Below are positions 26,082 to 34,953 of a stretch of 64,000 nucleotides of DNA, in pieces. The notes beneath the pieces are model-generated. The model worked only from the letters and a program-made list of their open reading frames with translations, was not told the DNA's origin and ran no database searches. Made by a program: the position numbers and the translations under genes. The first letter of the stretch is position 1, and every line of letters starts with the position of its first letter. The stretch comes from Gammaproteobacteria bacterium (lineage in GTDB: Bacteria; Pseudomonadota; Gammaproteobacteria; Steroidobacterales; Woeseiaceae): contig JAADHU010000051.1 of assembly GCA_013151645.1 (NCBI GenBank), positions 62,001 through 126,000 of the forward strand. Direction: 5' to 3'.

Positions 26082-27467
26082 ATGAGCAATGAGTCCGCCG
26101 ACTACGAGTACGGCCAGTTATATCGCAGTGAAGAGAAGATCTATCCGCGCGAAGTAAAGGGCCGATTCGCGACCTTCCGAAAATTTTCGATGCTGATGTT
26201 GCTCGGCATGTTCTATGGCGGTCCCTGGCTGGAATGGGGCGGCCGGCAAGCCGTCCTTTTCGACCTTCCCGCACGCAAGTTCTACATATTCGGCATGACC
26301 ATGTGGCCGCAGGATTTCATCTATCTCGCGCTGCTGCTGATTATTCTTGCCGTCAGCCTGTTTTTTTTCACCGCGCTCGCAGGCCGCGTCTGGTGCGGTT
26401 TTGCCTGTCCGCAAACCGTGTGGACGGAGGCATTCACATGGATTGAACGACTGCTGGAGGGAGACCGCAACAAACGGATGAAGCTGGACAAGGCCCCGTG
26501 GACTTTTAACAAGATCTGGCGCAAAACAACGAAGCAGTTCCTGTGGATAGCGCTGGCGCTGATAACCGGCTTTACGTTTGTGGGCTACTTCGTGGATATC
26601 CGCGCGCTGTCCGGACATCTGCTGACTTTGACGGCGGGTCCCTGGGAATGGTTCTGGGTGATTTTTTACGGCTTCGCGACCTATGGCAATGCCGGCTTTA
26701 TGCGTGAGCAGGTTTGTAAGTACATGTGCCCGTATGCGCGCTTCCAGAGCGCTATGTTTGACATGGATACACTGGTCATCGCCTATGACGAGGAACGCGG
26801 TGAACCCCGCGGTGCCCGTCGGCGCGGTACGGATCCCAGCGACGCCGGCCTCGGCGCCTGTATCGATTGCACCATGTGTGTGCAGGTTTGTCCGACCGGA
26901 ATCGATATCCGCGACGGCTTGCAATACGAATGCATCGGCTGCGCGGCCTGCATCGATGCCTGCGATCAGATCATGGACAAGATGGACTACCCGCGCGGCC
27001 TGATTCGTTACAGCACCGAAAACGCCATTTTGCACAAGCGCTACAGCCTCATCCGCCCGCGCACGATAGTCTACAGCCTGGTCCTGACCGTGCTTGTCGC
27101 CACCATGGTGTCATCCATCGTGCTCCGCGAACCGGTCATACTGGACGTACTGCGTGATCGGAATACACTTTATCGCGATGTCGGCCGGCAGGGTATTGCG
27201 AACAGTTATACTTTAAGAATCGTGAACAAACACAATACCGAGCATGAGTATGTGCTCAGTGTCAGCGGCCTGGAGGGCATCAGAATCCAGGGTGAAACGA
27301 CGTTTGTGGTCCGTGGCGAATCCGTATTTACCTTGCCAACGACCGTCACTGCGCCGCACGAAAGCGCGGTCGGTGGCAAAACCATCGAGTTTGTTCTTGA
27401 GAGTGTGGATGGCAGCATCCGGATCGTCGAAGAGAGTCGCTTCCGCGGTCCCTCAGGAGAGAATTGA
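26082..27467 (+). CDS. ccoG: Cytochrome oxidase assembly polyferredoxin, Cu(II) reductase family
   Basis: CcoG (RdxA/FixG) is a membrane iron-sulfur protein; family members reduce Cu(II) to Cu(I) for cbb3 copper-centre assembly. ATG 26082 gives 461 residues. Helices flank WCGFACPQTVWTEAF and CKYMCPYARFQSAMF, two motifs with paired cysteines near the membrane, and a soluble dicluster domain has CIDCTMCVQVCPTG and CIGCAACIDACD. The C-terminal beta domain (about 350-461) is periplasmic and Ig-like, as usual. It fits the operon position expected for cbb3 assembly genes. Confidence 0.95.
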   Translation: MSNESADYEYGQLYRSEEKIYPREVKGRFATFRKFSMLMLLGMFYGGPWLEWGGRQAVLFDLPARKFYIFGMTMWPQDFIYLALLLIILAVSLFFFTALAGRVWCGFACPQTVWTEAFTWIERLLEGDRNKRMKLDKAPWTFNKIWRKTTKQFLWIALALITGFTFVGYFVDIRALSGHLLTLTAGPWEWFWVIFYGFATYGNAGFMREQVCKYMCPYARFQSAMFDMDTLVIAYDEERGEPRGARRRGTDPSDAGLGACIDCTMCVQVCPTGIDIRDGLQYECIGCAACIDACDQIMDKMDYPRGLIRYSTENAILHKRYSLIRPRTIVYSLVLTVLVATMVSSIVLREPVILDVLRDRNTLYRDVGRQGIANSYTLRIVNKHNTEHEYVLSVSGLEGIRIQGETTFVVRGESVFTLPTTVTAPHESAVGGKTIEFVLESVDGSIRIVEESRFRGPSGEN

Positions 27468-27468
27468 T

Positions 27469-27657
27469 ATGCACGCAGATACCGTCATGGAAAACGAACC
27501 CTGGTACCGGAACCCGTGGGTCTGGCTGGTGATTGCGATTCCCTCGCTCACCGTCGTAGGCTGCATTTTTACCATCTACCTGGCACTGGCGAACCCGGAG
27601 CACCTGGTAAGCGATGACGCTGTCGAGGGACGAACACCAGCCGCCGAACGACGCTAG
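27469..27657 (+). CDS. fixH: Short FixH/CcoH-like protein
   Basis: Starts 1 bp after ccoG. The 62-residue product has the FixH opening (WYRNPWVWLVIAIPSLTVVG) and one transmembrane helix (about 15-38), then ends after about 20 residues. FixH/CcoH proteins usually continue with a periplasmic beta domain to about 150-180 residues. That part is absent, and the next gene starts 2 bp later, so this is a natural short form or a truncated gene. CcoH interacts with CcoN during cbb3 assembly. Position between ccoG and ccoI supports the call. Confidence 0.75.
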   Translation: MHADTVMENEPWYRNPWVWLVIAIPSLTVVGCIFTIYLALANPEHLVSDDAVEGRTPAAERR

Positions 27658-27659
27658 AA

Positions 27660-30140
27660 ATGACGCCCCAGGCAGCCTGCTTTCATTGCGGAGAGGCACT
27701 TCCTGGTGGCAAGCCCATACTTGCCAGTCTGGGCGACGATCATCAGCCGGTTTGCTGCATTGGTTGCAAGGCGGTCGCCGAGTTTATTCACAGCAGCGGT
27801 CTCGAGGCTTTTTACCAGCACCGCAGCCGACCGTCTGCGGATCTCGGTCTGCGCGCCGAGCCATTGGAATGGCGACATTACGACGACCAGGACTTGCTGC
27901 TGCGCTACGTTAGCGACGATGGCAAGAACGCGACGACGACAATCGAAATCGGCGGCATGTATTGTTCTGCCTGCGTCTGGTTGCTGGACAACGCGATGTT
28001 GCGACTGGACGCTGTCGAATCGGTCTCGGTCAGTCCGGCGACACGACGGGCGGTGATTCGGTGGGACAAATCCCGCCTCAAATTCAGTCAGCTGCTGGCG
28101 GCCATTGCGCAGGTTGGATTCAAACCCTCTCCCACCAGTGCGGGACTGGCAAGCGATGAACACGATGGCGAATCACGCCAGGCACTTAAACGCCTGATCG
28201 TCGCGGCGGCCGCTGGCATGCAAGTCATGATGTTCGCCGTCGCGCTGTATGCCGGTGACTACTATGGCATTGAGGCCCATATCGAGCGGTTCTTGCGCAT
28301 CATCAGCCTGTTCGTTTGCCTGCCGATCGTTTTTTATTCGGCACGGCCTTTTTTTGCGGGTGCCTACCGCGGCATCAAAGCGCGTTCCCCGGGCATGGAT
28401 CTGCCGGTTGCAATCGCCATTGCCGCCGCCTTTATCGCCTCGATCCGTGCGACCCTGATGAACGTTGGCGATATATATTTCGACTCGGTCGCCATGTTCG
28501 TCCTGTTCCTCAGCGCAACAAGATACCTTGAAATGCGAGCACGCCACCGTTCGGAAGATCGCACTCAGGCGCTGGCACAGTTGCTTCCGGAAACCGTGAT
28601 CCGGGTCCGAGACGACGAGACCGACGTCATTCCACTCGATAAACTGCGTGTCGGCGACGTAACCTTGATTCGTCCCGGCGACGTTATTCCTGCCGATGGG
28701 AGAATACTCTCGGGCGAACTGGCCGTTGATGAGGCACTGCTGAGCGGAGAATCGCTCCCGGTCAGTCGTGAGCCAGGAATGGACGTATTCGCCGGCGGGA
28801 TTAACCGCGCTGGAATCGCGTCGGTACAAATAACGTTGACCGGTGCCAGCACCAGTCTTGCGGAAATCGGGCGATTGCTCGAACAGGCCAAAGCGGACCG
28901 ACCGCCCATCGCGCTACTCGCGGATCGAATCGCGAGCAAATTTGTTGTTGGGATGTTGCTGGTTGCCGCGATAACGGGTGCTGTCTGGCTGACAATCGAT
29001 CCATCGCGTGCGTTCGAAATTGTATTGGCGACGCTGGTTGTCACCTGCCCCTGTGCGCTGTCGCTGGCAACGCCAGCTGCCATCGCAGCATCGGCATCGC
29101 GACTGGCACGCGACGGCTTCCTGCTCATAAAGTCGCGCGTTCTGGAAGTACTGACGAAGCCCGTTACCCTTGTATTCGACAAGACCGGTACCTTGACCGA
29201 AGGTCGCCCGACAATTCTGGAAACCCGGGTACTGACGACATCCGATGCGCGAAGCGCGGACGAATACCTGGCGCTGGCCGCCGAAATTGAGACCGCTTCG
29301 GAGCATGTGTTGGCGCGTGCATTCAGTCGTCATTACAAAGTCGGTGCGAATCGATCCGGCAATATTCGTTCACAACAGGGTGCGGGCGTCGAGGCGGTCG
29401 TAAACGGTGCGCTCTACCGAATCGGCAGTGAACAATACGTCTCTGAACTCAGCGGGAAAGCCCATCTTTCCGAGGGCAAAGACGCAGACTCCACTCTGGT
29501 TTACCTCGGCGACGAGCATTCGATCCTTGCAAGATTCGCCATCGGCGATGAACTGCGTCACGATGCAGAACAAACGATCCGCCAATTACTGCACCTCGGC
29601 TACTCCGTCGCCATCGCCAGTGGCGACAGAGAGGCTGCGGTAGCCACTGTGGCGAAAAAACTCGGCATCGATCGGTGGCACAGCCACCTCTCTCCATCGG
29701 ACAAACTCAATCTCGTCGACGAACTGCAGCAAGCCGGTGAGACCGTCGTGATGGTCGGCGATGGCGTTAACGATGCACCCGTGCTGGCGGCCGCCGACGC
29801 CTCCGTCGCCATTGACGCCGGAACGGCACTCGCTCGCGCCAGCGCCGATGCCGTTGTTCTCGGTAAGAGACTGGGCAGCGTCGTCGATGCTATTGTGGTT
29901 GCCGGTAAGACAAAGCAGATCATTCGGCAGAATATCGCATGGGCAATCCTGTACAACATTACTGCCGTGCCACTGGCTGCCGCAGGTCTGCTCGCGCCGT
30001 GGATGGCGGCGATCGGAATGTCGGTCAGCTCTTTGCTGGTGGTACTCAATGCCCTGCGATTACAGAGCGCGAAGCTGGCGGTCAATGATTCGGATCGCGG
30101 CAATAATGCGACAAGAGTAGCGCAAGAGGCTCTGGTATGA
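27660..30140 (+). CDS. ccoI: cbb3-type copper-transporting P-type ATPase
   Basis: CcoI (FixI/CtpA) exports copper to the periplasmic side for CuB insertion in cbb3 oxidase. The 826-residue P1B ATPase begins with a metal-binding zinc-finger-like segment (CFHCGEAL and CCIGCKAV), then an HMA domain with MYCSACVW (Cys102, Cys105), and eight expected helices. It has the intramembrane CPC site (463-465), the phosphorylated Asp507 in DKTGTLTEG, and GDGVNDAPVLAAAD near the C-terminus. All catalytic motifs are intact. It overlaps ccoS by 4 bp. Confidence 0.96.
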   Translation: MTPQAACFHCGEALPGGKPILASLGDDHQPVCCIGCKAVAEFIHSSGLEAFYQHRSRPSADLGLRAEPLEWRHYDDQDLLLRYVSDDGKNATTTIEIGGMYCSACVWLLDNAMLRLDAVESVSVSPATRRAVIRWDKSRLKFSQLLAAIAQVGFKPSPTSAGLASDEHDGESRQALKRLIVAAAAGMQVMMFAVALYAGDYYGIEAHIERFLRIISLFVCLPIVFYSARPFFAGAYRGIKARSPGMDLPVAIAIAAAFIASIRATLMNVGDIYFDSVAMFVLFLSATRYLEMRARHRSEDRTQALAQLLPETVIRVRDDETDVIPLDKLRVGDVTLIRPGDVIPADGRILSGELAVDEALLSGESLPVSREPGMDVFAGGINRAGIASVQITLTGASTSLAEIGRLLEQAKADRPPIALLADRIASKFVVGMLLVAAITGAVWLTIDPSRAFEIVLATLVVTCPCALSLATPAAIAASASRLARDGFLLIKSRVLEVLTKPVTLVFDKTGTLTEGRPTILETRVLTTSDARSADEYLALAAEIETASEHVLARAFSRHYKVGANRSGNIRSQQGAGVEAVVNGALYRIGSEQYVSELSGKAHLSEGKDADSTLVYLGDEHSILARFAIGDELRHDAEQTIRQLLHLGYSVAIASGDREAAVATVAKKLGIDRWHSHLSPSDKLNLVDELQQAGETVVMVGDGVNDAPVLAAADASVAIDAGTALARASADAVVLGKRLGSVVDAIVVAGKTKQIIRQNIAWAILYNITAVPLAAAGLLAPWMAAIGMSVSSLLVVLNALRLQSAKLAVNDSDRGNNATRVAQEALV

Positions 30141-30349
30141 CGATTCTCTATTTATTGATTCCGCTCGGGCTGTTGCTGCTCGCCGTCGGGATAGCCGCAT
30201 TTTTCTGGGCTGCAAAGTCCGGTCAGTTTGACGACCTTGACTCGCCCGCGTGGAGTGTCGTCATGGATGACGATCGCGCACCCGGGATACCCTCGAAGAA
30301 GCCGGTCGAGCACGCCAACCAGGACGAGTCTATCGACGATTCGACATGA
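30137..30349 (+). CDS. ccoS: cbb3 oxidase maturation protein
   Basis: CcoS is a small single-helix protein needed for cofactor insertion in cbb3 oxidase. This 70-residue protein has one helix (about 3-27) and the family tail GQFDDLDSPAW, which is diagnostic. It starts inside the end of ccoI (ATGA overlap) and its end overlaps the start of the next gene by 4 bp. Order GHIS is standard, and the acidic C-terminal tail is variable among homologues. Confidence 0.92.
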   Translation: MTILYLLIPLGLLLLAVGIAAFFWAAKSGQFDDLDSPAWSVVMDDDRAPGIPSKKPVEHANQDESIDDST

Positions 30350-31440
30350 CACTCGAGCTACTTTTACCGGTCGCATTTCTGGCGGGGTTTTTTGGCAGTG
30401 GCCACTGTCTCGGCATGTGCGGGCCGATCGTTTTGCTACTGGAAAACCCGCAAACTCAGGTGCCCGTTTTTCAAGGCATGCTTCGTCGCGTCCTCTACAA
30501 TGCAGGGCGACTGTTCTTTTACGCGTTGCTCGGCGCGGTCGCCGGCGCTGCAGGACTGGTGCTGACCAAAGTGGCCGGTATCTCTTCGGGCCTTTTCATG
30601 CTGCGAATGCTTGCGGCATTGCTGGTCATCGCACTCGGCCTCAATCTGCTCTTTAGTCTGCCATTACTGAATTACCTGGAGCGCAGCGGTGCACTATTGT
30701 GGCGCCATCTTTCGCCATTCGCTCGTCACGTCCTGCCAATTTCGACGCCTGCCCGCGCGCTCGGCGCCGGATTCGTCTGGGGCGCATTACCCTGCGGCCT
30801 CGTGTACAGCGCAGTCGCCATCGCAGCAACCAACGGCAGCGCCATCGGCGGCAGCCTGATCATGCTCGCTTTCTGGCTGGGCACGCTCCCGGCACTGCTT
30901 CTGGCCGGAGCATCTGCCAATACACTGGGAAAATGGACACGTCACGCTGCGCTTCGGCGTCTCACCGGGCTTATGCTGCTGTGTGCAGGCATTCTCGCCT
31001 TGGCATTGCCGTACTTTCACAGCGGTACCGCTGGCAGTCACAGCGCGCATTCCACCGTATCGACGGCGCAAACGGTCTCGTCATCCGTCGGGACGCGGAG
31101 CCCTTATTCCGGTGCTATTGTCTGTGCTCCCTCGGGAGCTTCGGCGGCGGACGGAGATCCCAGAATTCGACCCGTGATCACGGTCATCGAGCCATTCACG
31201 TTCAATGAGGTCCGGGCCATGTCAATCAACGGCTCTATCGAAATCAGCAACGCAACGAGTGCGATCGGAAAACCCATGGCGGGCAATACGACCAACGCCG
31301 CAAACGTCGCACCACCACCAACACCGGCAACACCGAACGAGCTGATGGCAACAATACCAATGAGCGAGATCATAAACGCCGGATCGAGTGGGTTAATGCC
31401 CATACTGGGTGCGATCATCGTCGCCAACATCGCCGGATAG
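30346..31440 (+). CDS. SafE/TauE-type membrane protein (UreH-like) with antisense C-terminal extension
   Basis: The first 225 or so residues form the sulfite-exporter TauE/SafE (UreH-like) family often found after ccoS: six or seven helices with FFGSGHCLGMCGP, GAGFVWGALPCGLVYSA and LMLAFWLGTLPALL. Such proteins are usually about 220-240 residues and probably help metal or cofactor handling during oxidase assembly. Here the frame runs on to 364 residues. The last 337 bp lie antisense to the 3' end of the convergent symporter gene, and the extension has low-complexity, non-membrane sequence. The extra part is probably a read-through tail after loss of the normal stop, though it may be translated. 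Confidence 0.85.
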   Translation: MTLELLLPVAFLAGFFGSGHCLGMCGPIVLLLENPQTQVPVFQGMLRRVLYNAGRLFFYALLGAVAGAAGLVLTKVAGISSGLFMLRMLAALLVIALGLNLLFSLPLLNYLERSGALLWRHLSPFARHVLPISTPARALGAGFVWGALPCGLVYSAVAIAATNGSAIGGSLIMLAFWLGTLPALLLAGASANTLGKWTRHAALRRLTGLMLLCAGILALALPYFHSGTAGSHSAHSTVSTAQTVSSSVGTRSPYSGAIVCAPSGASAADGDPRIRPVITVIEPFTFNEVRAMSINGSIEISNATSAIGKPMAGNTTNAANVAPPPTPATPNELMATIPMSEIINAGSSGLMPILGAIIVANIAG

Positions 31441-32483
31441 ATTCCCGCACAGCCATTCTGACCAATCGTTGCGCCGAAGGTAGCCGAAAGGTTGGCGATC
31501 GACTGTGGCACACCCAACTCGTCGATCTGGGTTTCGACATTCAGGGGAATCGTTGCCGCGGAACTTCGCGACGTAAAAGCGAAGGTCAATACCGGCCACA
31601 CCTTCTTGAAATAGTCCGCGACGGCCACGCCATTGAGTCGCAACAACAGCGCATGGACTCCGAACATGATCGCGATCGCGGTGTAGGACGCGACAATGAA
31701 CGTCAGTAAATTGAGGATATCTTTACCGTTTGAGCCCGCAACCACTTTGGTCATCAAGGCGAGGATTCCATACGGCGTCAATAACATGATCATTCGTACC
31801 AGCTTCATGACGATTGCTTGCGTGGTTTCGACGAACGCAACAATCATCTGGCCCTGCTCTTCATTCTCTTTCGCAACCAGCAGTGCCGCAATTCCAAACA
31901 GGATGCCAAAAATAACCACGGCGATAATCGACGTTGGCCGAGATCCGGTCAGGTCGGAGAAAATATTCGAGGGAATAAACCGAATCAGCATATCTGCGAG
32001 ACCTAGGTCGGCAATGGACTCCTGCCGTGACTCAAGAGCACTGGCGGTTGCCAGTTCGCGCGCGCCCTCCGTCATGCCGTCCATCGACAACCCGAAAACA
32101 TTTGCCATGAGTACGCCGACAAATGCCGCAATCATCGTCATGCCGATCAGAATGCCGATCACCGATCCACCGATCTTGCCCAGTGCCGCGACCTCCCGCA
32201 TGCGAATCACGGCCGCAATCATCATGATCAGCACCAGTGGCATGATGACCATTCGAAGCAGGTTGATATAGCCGATACCGACCACGTTGGTCCACGTCAG
32301 CGTTTCCTGAACGACGTCGCTGCTACCGGCGTAAGCAAATTGCAATAGCAATCCGAATGCGATGCCCAGACCGAGTCCCGCGAGAATCTTGCGCGACAAT
32401 GAGGTTTCCGCCCCCCCGAATCGCACCAGGAATACGATCAGGCCTGTGAAAACAACGAGATTGATGATGACGTAAACGTTCAT
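31104..32483 (-). CDS. DAACS-family sodium/proton symporter (L-cystine TcyP-like)
   Basis: The 459-residue protein has the fold of the dicarboxylate/amino acid:cation symporter family, with about eight helices and two re-entrant loops. The loop AFTSRSSAATIPLN and NLSATFGATIGQNGCAG are closer to TcyP/YhjT-type L-cystine symporters than to DctA (which has a SSSST loop). It is expected in the inner membrane, importing cystine or a dicarboxylate. The C-terminus overlaps the preceding safE tail in opposite orientation (337 bp), so the two are convergent and could interfere in transcription. Its promoter lies in the 250-bp gap at 32484-32733, which shows no gene. Confidence 0.88.
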   Translation of the reverse strand: MNVYVIINLVVFTGLIVFLVRFGGAETSLSRKILAGLGLGIAFGLLLQFAYAGSSDVVQETLTWTNVVGIGYINLLRMVIMPLVLIMMIAAVIRMREVAALGKIGGSVIGILIGMTMIAAFVGVLMANVFGLSMDGMTEGARELATASALESRQESIADLGLADMLIRFIPSNIFSDLTGSRPTSIIAVVIFGILFGIAALLVAKENEEQGQMIVAFVETTQAIVMKLVRMIMLLTPYGILALMTKVVAGSNGKDILNLLTFIVASYTAIAIMFGVHALLLRLNGVAVADYFKKVWPVLTFAFTSRSSAATIPLNVETQIDELGVPQSIANLSATFGATIGQNGCAGIYPAMLATMIAPSMGINPLDPAFMISLIGIVAISSFGVAGVGGGATFAALVVLPAMGFPIALVALLISIEPLIDMARTSLNVNGSMTVITGRILGSPSAAEAPEGAQTIAPE

Positions 32484-32733
32484 GTGTCCACCATTGATTG
32501 CTTGAAGAGGTACGTGGGTCAGGTGATCGCTGCGATACCCAATTCACCCGATGTGCGTAATTTACACCTTATTTTGTCCATAGTGGCGGTCAATCGGGTG
32601 CAGCCATTCAAACCATACTCGTTTCCGGGTCGCGGACCCCGCAGCGACCGGGTATTCATTGCGCATCGCGAGACAGCGCTTTGGCAACCAACGACGAATC
32701 CGCTACGAATAGCAGTTCCTGACGAAAGGACCA

Positions 32734-34896
32734 CTATCGGCTGTCTTCTCCCGGCCGATAACGGGCACTTGCGTCTGCTTCGATCCCGGCACGATCCATG
32801 AGCACGGGCCGGAATTTTTCATTTGCGAAAAGAGCCACCTGATCAGCATAGTGTCGTGAGTTGACGTCGAGAGTCGCGCTACCGAACTGATGAATGGCGG
32901 AGCCCCTGACCGAGCCATCTTCTGACCATTCGGCCAGGATGATTAGCGTATCTCCGGCCGCTGCCCGAAACGTTCCATCGACCAGCGTGCCACCGGGGTA
33001 AACCGCTCGCAGAACATCCGGCGCGCCGCCCATGGGCAAATTCACGTCACCACGGACGATCCGATTCAGTTCGCCCCATTCAGGATCGATGCGGCCATAT
33101 GACTCCATGAGCAGGCGAGTCGCATTCCTGAACGATTCGCTTGCCGATGCGGGCTCTTTGCCGGTCAACGAACGTGTCACGTAGCCCATCGTCGACAATA
33201 CGCCCAACGCGGCATGCCGGTTGCCGATATCCGTCGAGAGATCCCACTCGCTCAGGTGGCGGGCGGCGTCGCTCAGTGTGCGCTCGGCACTCCAATCCGC
33301 CGCCAGTATTTCCGCAATGACACTTGCGACCACGGAGCGCTCCGAATACGTCTTGTCGAATTTGATCTGCAGCAGCCGATCACGACTGATCGCTTGCATG
33401 TCCTGCGTGAGTTCCATCAATCGCAGCGACCGGTTGGTGTCGTCGTCCTGCAGTCCATAGGTTGAATCGAAGTTTTCTTTAAGCAGATTGTCCGTGCCGT
33501 TGGTCGCGCGAAAAGGAGAATTGTTCGCGTTGAACAATATCCCGGACGCGGGGTTGATGAGTTTCGGTATGTCCTCGTAGGGACGATAGCGGTCCCAGAT
33601 CAAATCGGATCGGTCACCGGGAAGATCAATGCTCCAGTCCCAGCCGGCAACTCGTTGCGGAAACTGACCGTTGTATACGAAAGCGATGTTGCCGTCTTTA
33701 TCGGCATAAACGTAGTTAATGCTGGGCAGTGCCACCATGGACATGGCCCCACTCCATTCCTCGAAACTGGCTGCCTTGTTAAGACGACGGTACTGTTCCA
33801 ACTGGCGTATTTCGCTCATGCCCGCATAACGAATTGCAAATACGCCACGTTCAGTCTTCAGAACCGGACCGTGCACGGACCGATAGATCGTTTCTTTCGC
33901 GGGAAAGGCGAACGGACCCCACAACGCAACGTCGATAGATGCTGTTTTCTGCTCAAAAGCGACGTACTCGCCATCCATCAGATATTCGTTGTCGTTATCC
34001 GGGTTGATTGTAAGTCGATACACATCAATCAGATCAGGATTGTTGACCGTATTCGCCCAGCCGAGATCGCGGTTGAAGCCGTGAAAAATGACCGGACCGC
34101 CTGGAAAGGTGCCGCCGTAAACATCAAGACCGTCCTCACTGATCAGGTGCGCTTCATACCAGGCGACAGGACCGGTGTAAGGCTGGTGCGAGTTAACCAA
34201 AAGTCGTGTCACGGTATCGGTGGATCGCGAAGGTGCTACCGCGATCGCATTTGAACCAGGCTCGATCGGCCGCACCGGCAGGAAATGAAATGCAGTATTG
34301 TTTTCGGCAGGCGCGATGGCCAGTGAGCGGTCGCCCTTACCCGTCAGAAGTCGCGTCAATACTTTGTCGGCCCCGTAAAAGAACGGTGTCTTGAATACGA
34401 ATCCTGCAATGACATCCTGGCCGGTCATGGGGTAGAGCCCGTTGAGCGTTTCATCAGGGTGCTCGGCGGCGTACAAGTTCACGCCCACGGCGTACGCCTC
34501 CGCCATCATCCTGGCAGGCGCCGGCAGCTCACTGGCATACTTCCCGTCAACTAAATCCCAGACTCCGAGCAATGCGACAAGGTAGTCGGATACGGCCGCA
34601 TCGCGACCCCGGTATCGAGCTAGCCTGCCGCGAGAGGCGGCCAATACCGTTTGCAGCGTACCGAAATCGTCTTCCGACTGTGCGTACCCCAACCCGTAGG
34701 CCACATCCGCATCCCGGCTGCCGAATATGTGGGGCACACCCCAGGAATCCCGAATGATTTCGGCATCGTATTGCTGCGCGGCGATGTGAGCATCGTGCAA
34801 GGACTGATTCTGCGCCAGTGGTGCCCAAAACCAGGCGGCAATAACCACCGTGACTAAGGCAATTGCTGTGGCAACCAGCAACCAATTTCGCTTCAC
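32734..34896 (-). CDS. Penicillin acylase family N-terminal nucleophile hydrolase
   Basis: GTG 34896 is chosen because GGTGGAG lies five bases upstream; a frame extension to ATG 34953 lacks a ribosome site. The 720-residue protein begins with a membrane anchor or signal (about 5-26), then the alpha chain with IRDSWGVPHIFGSRD, a spacer, and the autoprocessing site around Ser215 in PGSNAIAV, where the N-terminal Ser becomes the nucleophile. The beta chain has FHGFNRDLGWANT and LPSINYVYADKDGNI. Family members deacylate penicillins, acyl-homoserine lactones or aculeacin; the substrate is not readable. It lies just downstream of a Tat-exported GH1 gene on the same strand, so both act outside the cytoplasm. 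Confidence 0.9.
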   Translation of the reverse strand: MKRNWLLVATAIALVTVVIAAWFWAPLAQNQSLHDAHIAAQQYDAEIIRDSWGVPHIFGSRDADVAYGLGYAQSEDDFGTLQTVLAASRGRLARYRGRDAAVSDYLVALLGVWDLVDGKYASELPAPARMMAEAYAVGVNLYAAEHPDETLNGLYPMTGQDVIAGFVFKTPFFYGADKVLTRLLTGKGDRSLAIAPAENNTAFHFLPVRPIEPGSNAIAVAPSRSTDTVTRLLVNSHQPYTGPVAWYEAHLISEDGLDVYGGTFPGGPVIFHGFNRDLGWANTVNNPDLIDVYRLTINPDNDNEYLMDGEYVAFEQKTASIDVALWGPFAFPAKETIYRSVHGPVLKTERGVFAIRYAGMSEIRQLEQYRRLNKAASFEEWSGAMSMVALPSINYVYADKDGNIAFVYNGQFPQRVAGWDWSIDLPGDRSDLIWDRYRPYEDIPKLINPASGILFNANNSPFRATNGTDNLLKENFDSTYGLQDDDTNRSLRLMELTQDMQAISRDRLLQIKFDKTYSERSVVASVIAEILAADWSAERTLSDAARHLSEWDLSTDIGNRHAALGVLSTMGYVTRSLTGKEPASASESFRNATRLLMESYGRIDPEWGELNRIVRGDVNLPMGGAPDVLRAVYPGGTLVDGTFRAAAGDTLIILAEWSEDGSVRGSAIHQFGSATLDVNSRHYADQVALFANEKFRPVLMDRAGIEADASARYRPGEDSR

Positions 34897-34953
34897 GAAT
34901 TCTCCACCGACATCGTTATTTGCTGTTTCGGGGAAACGGAAGCGCCTGAACAT

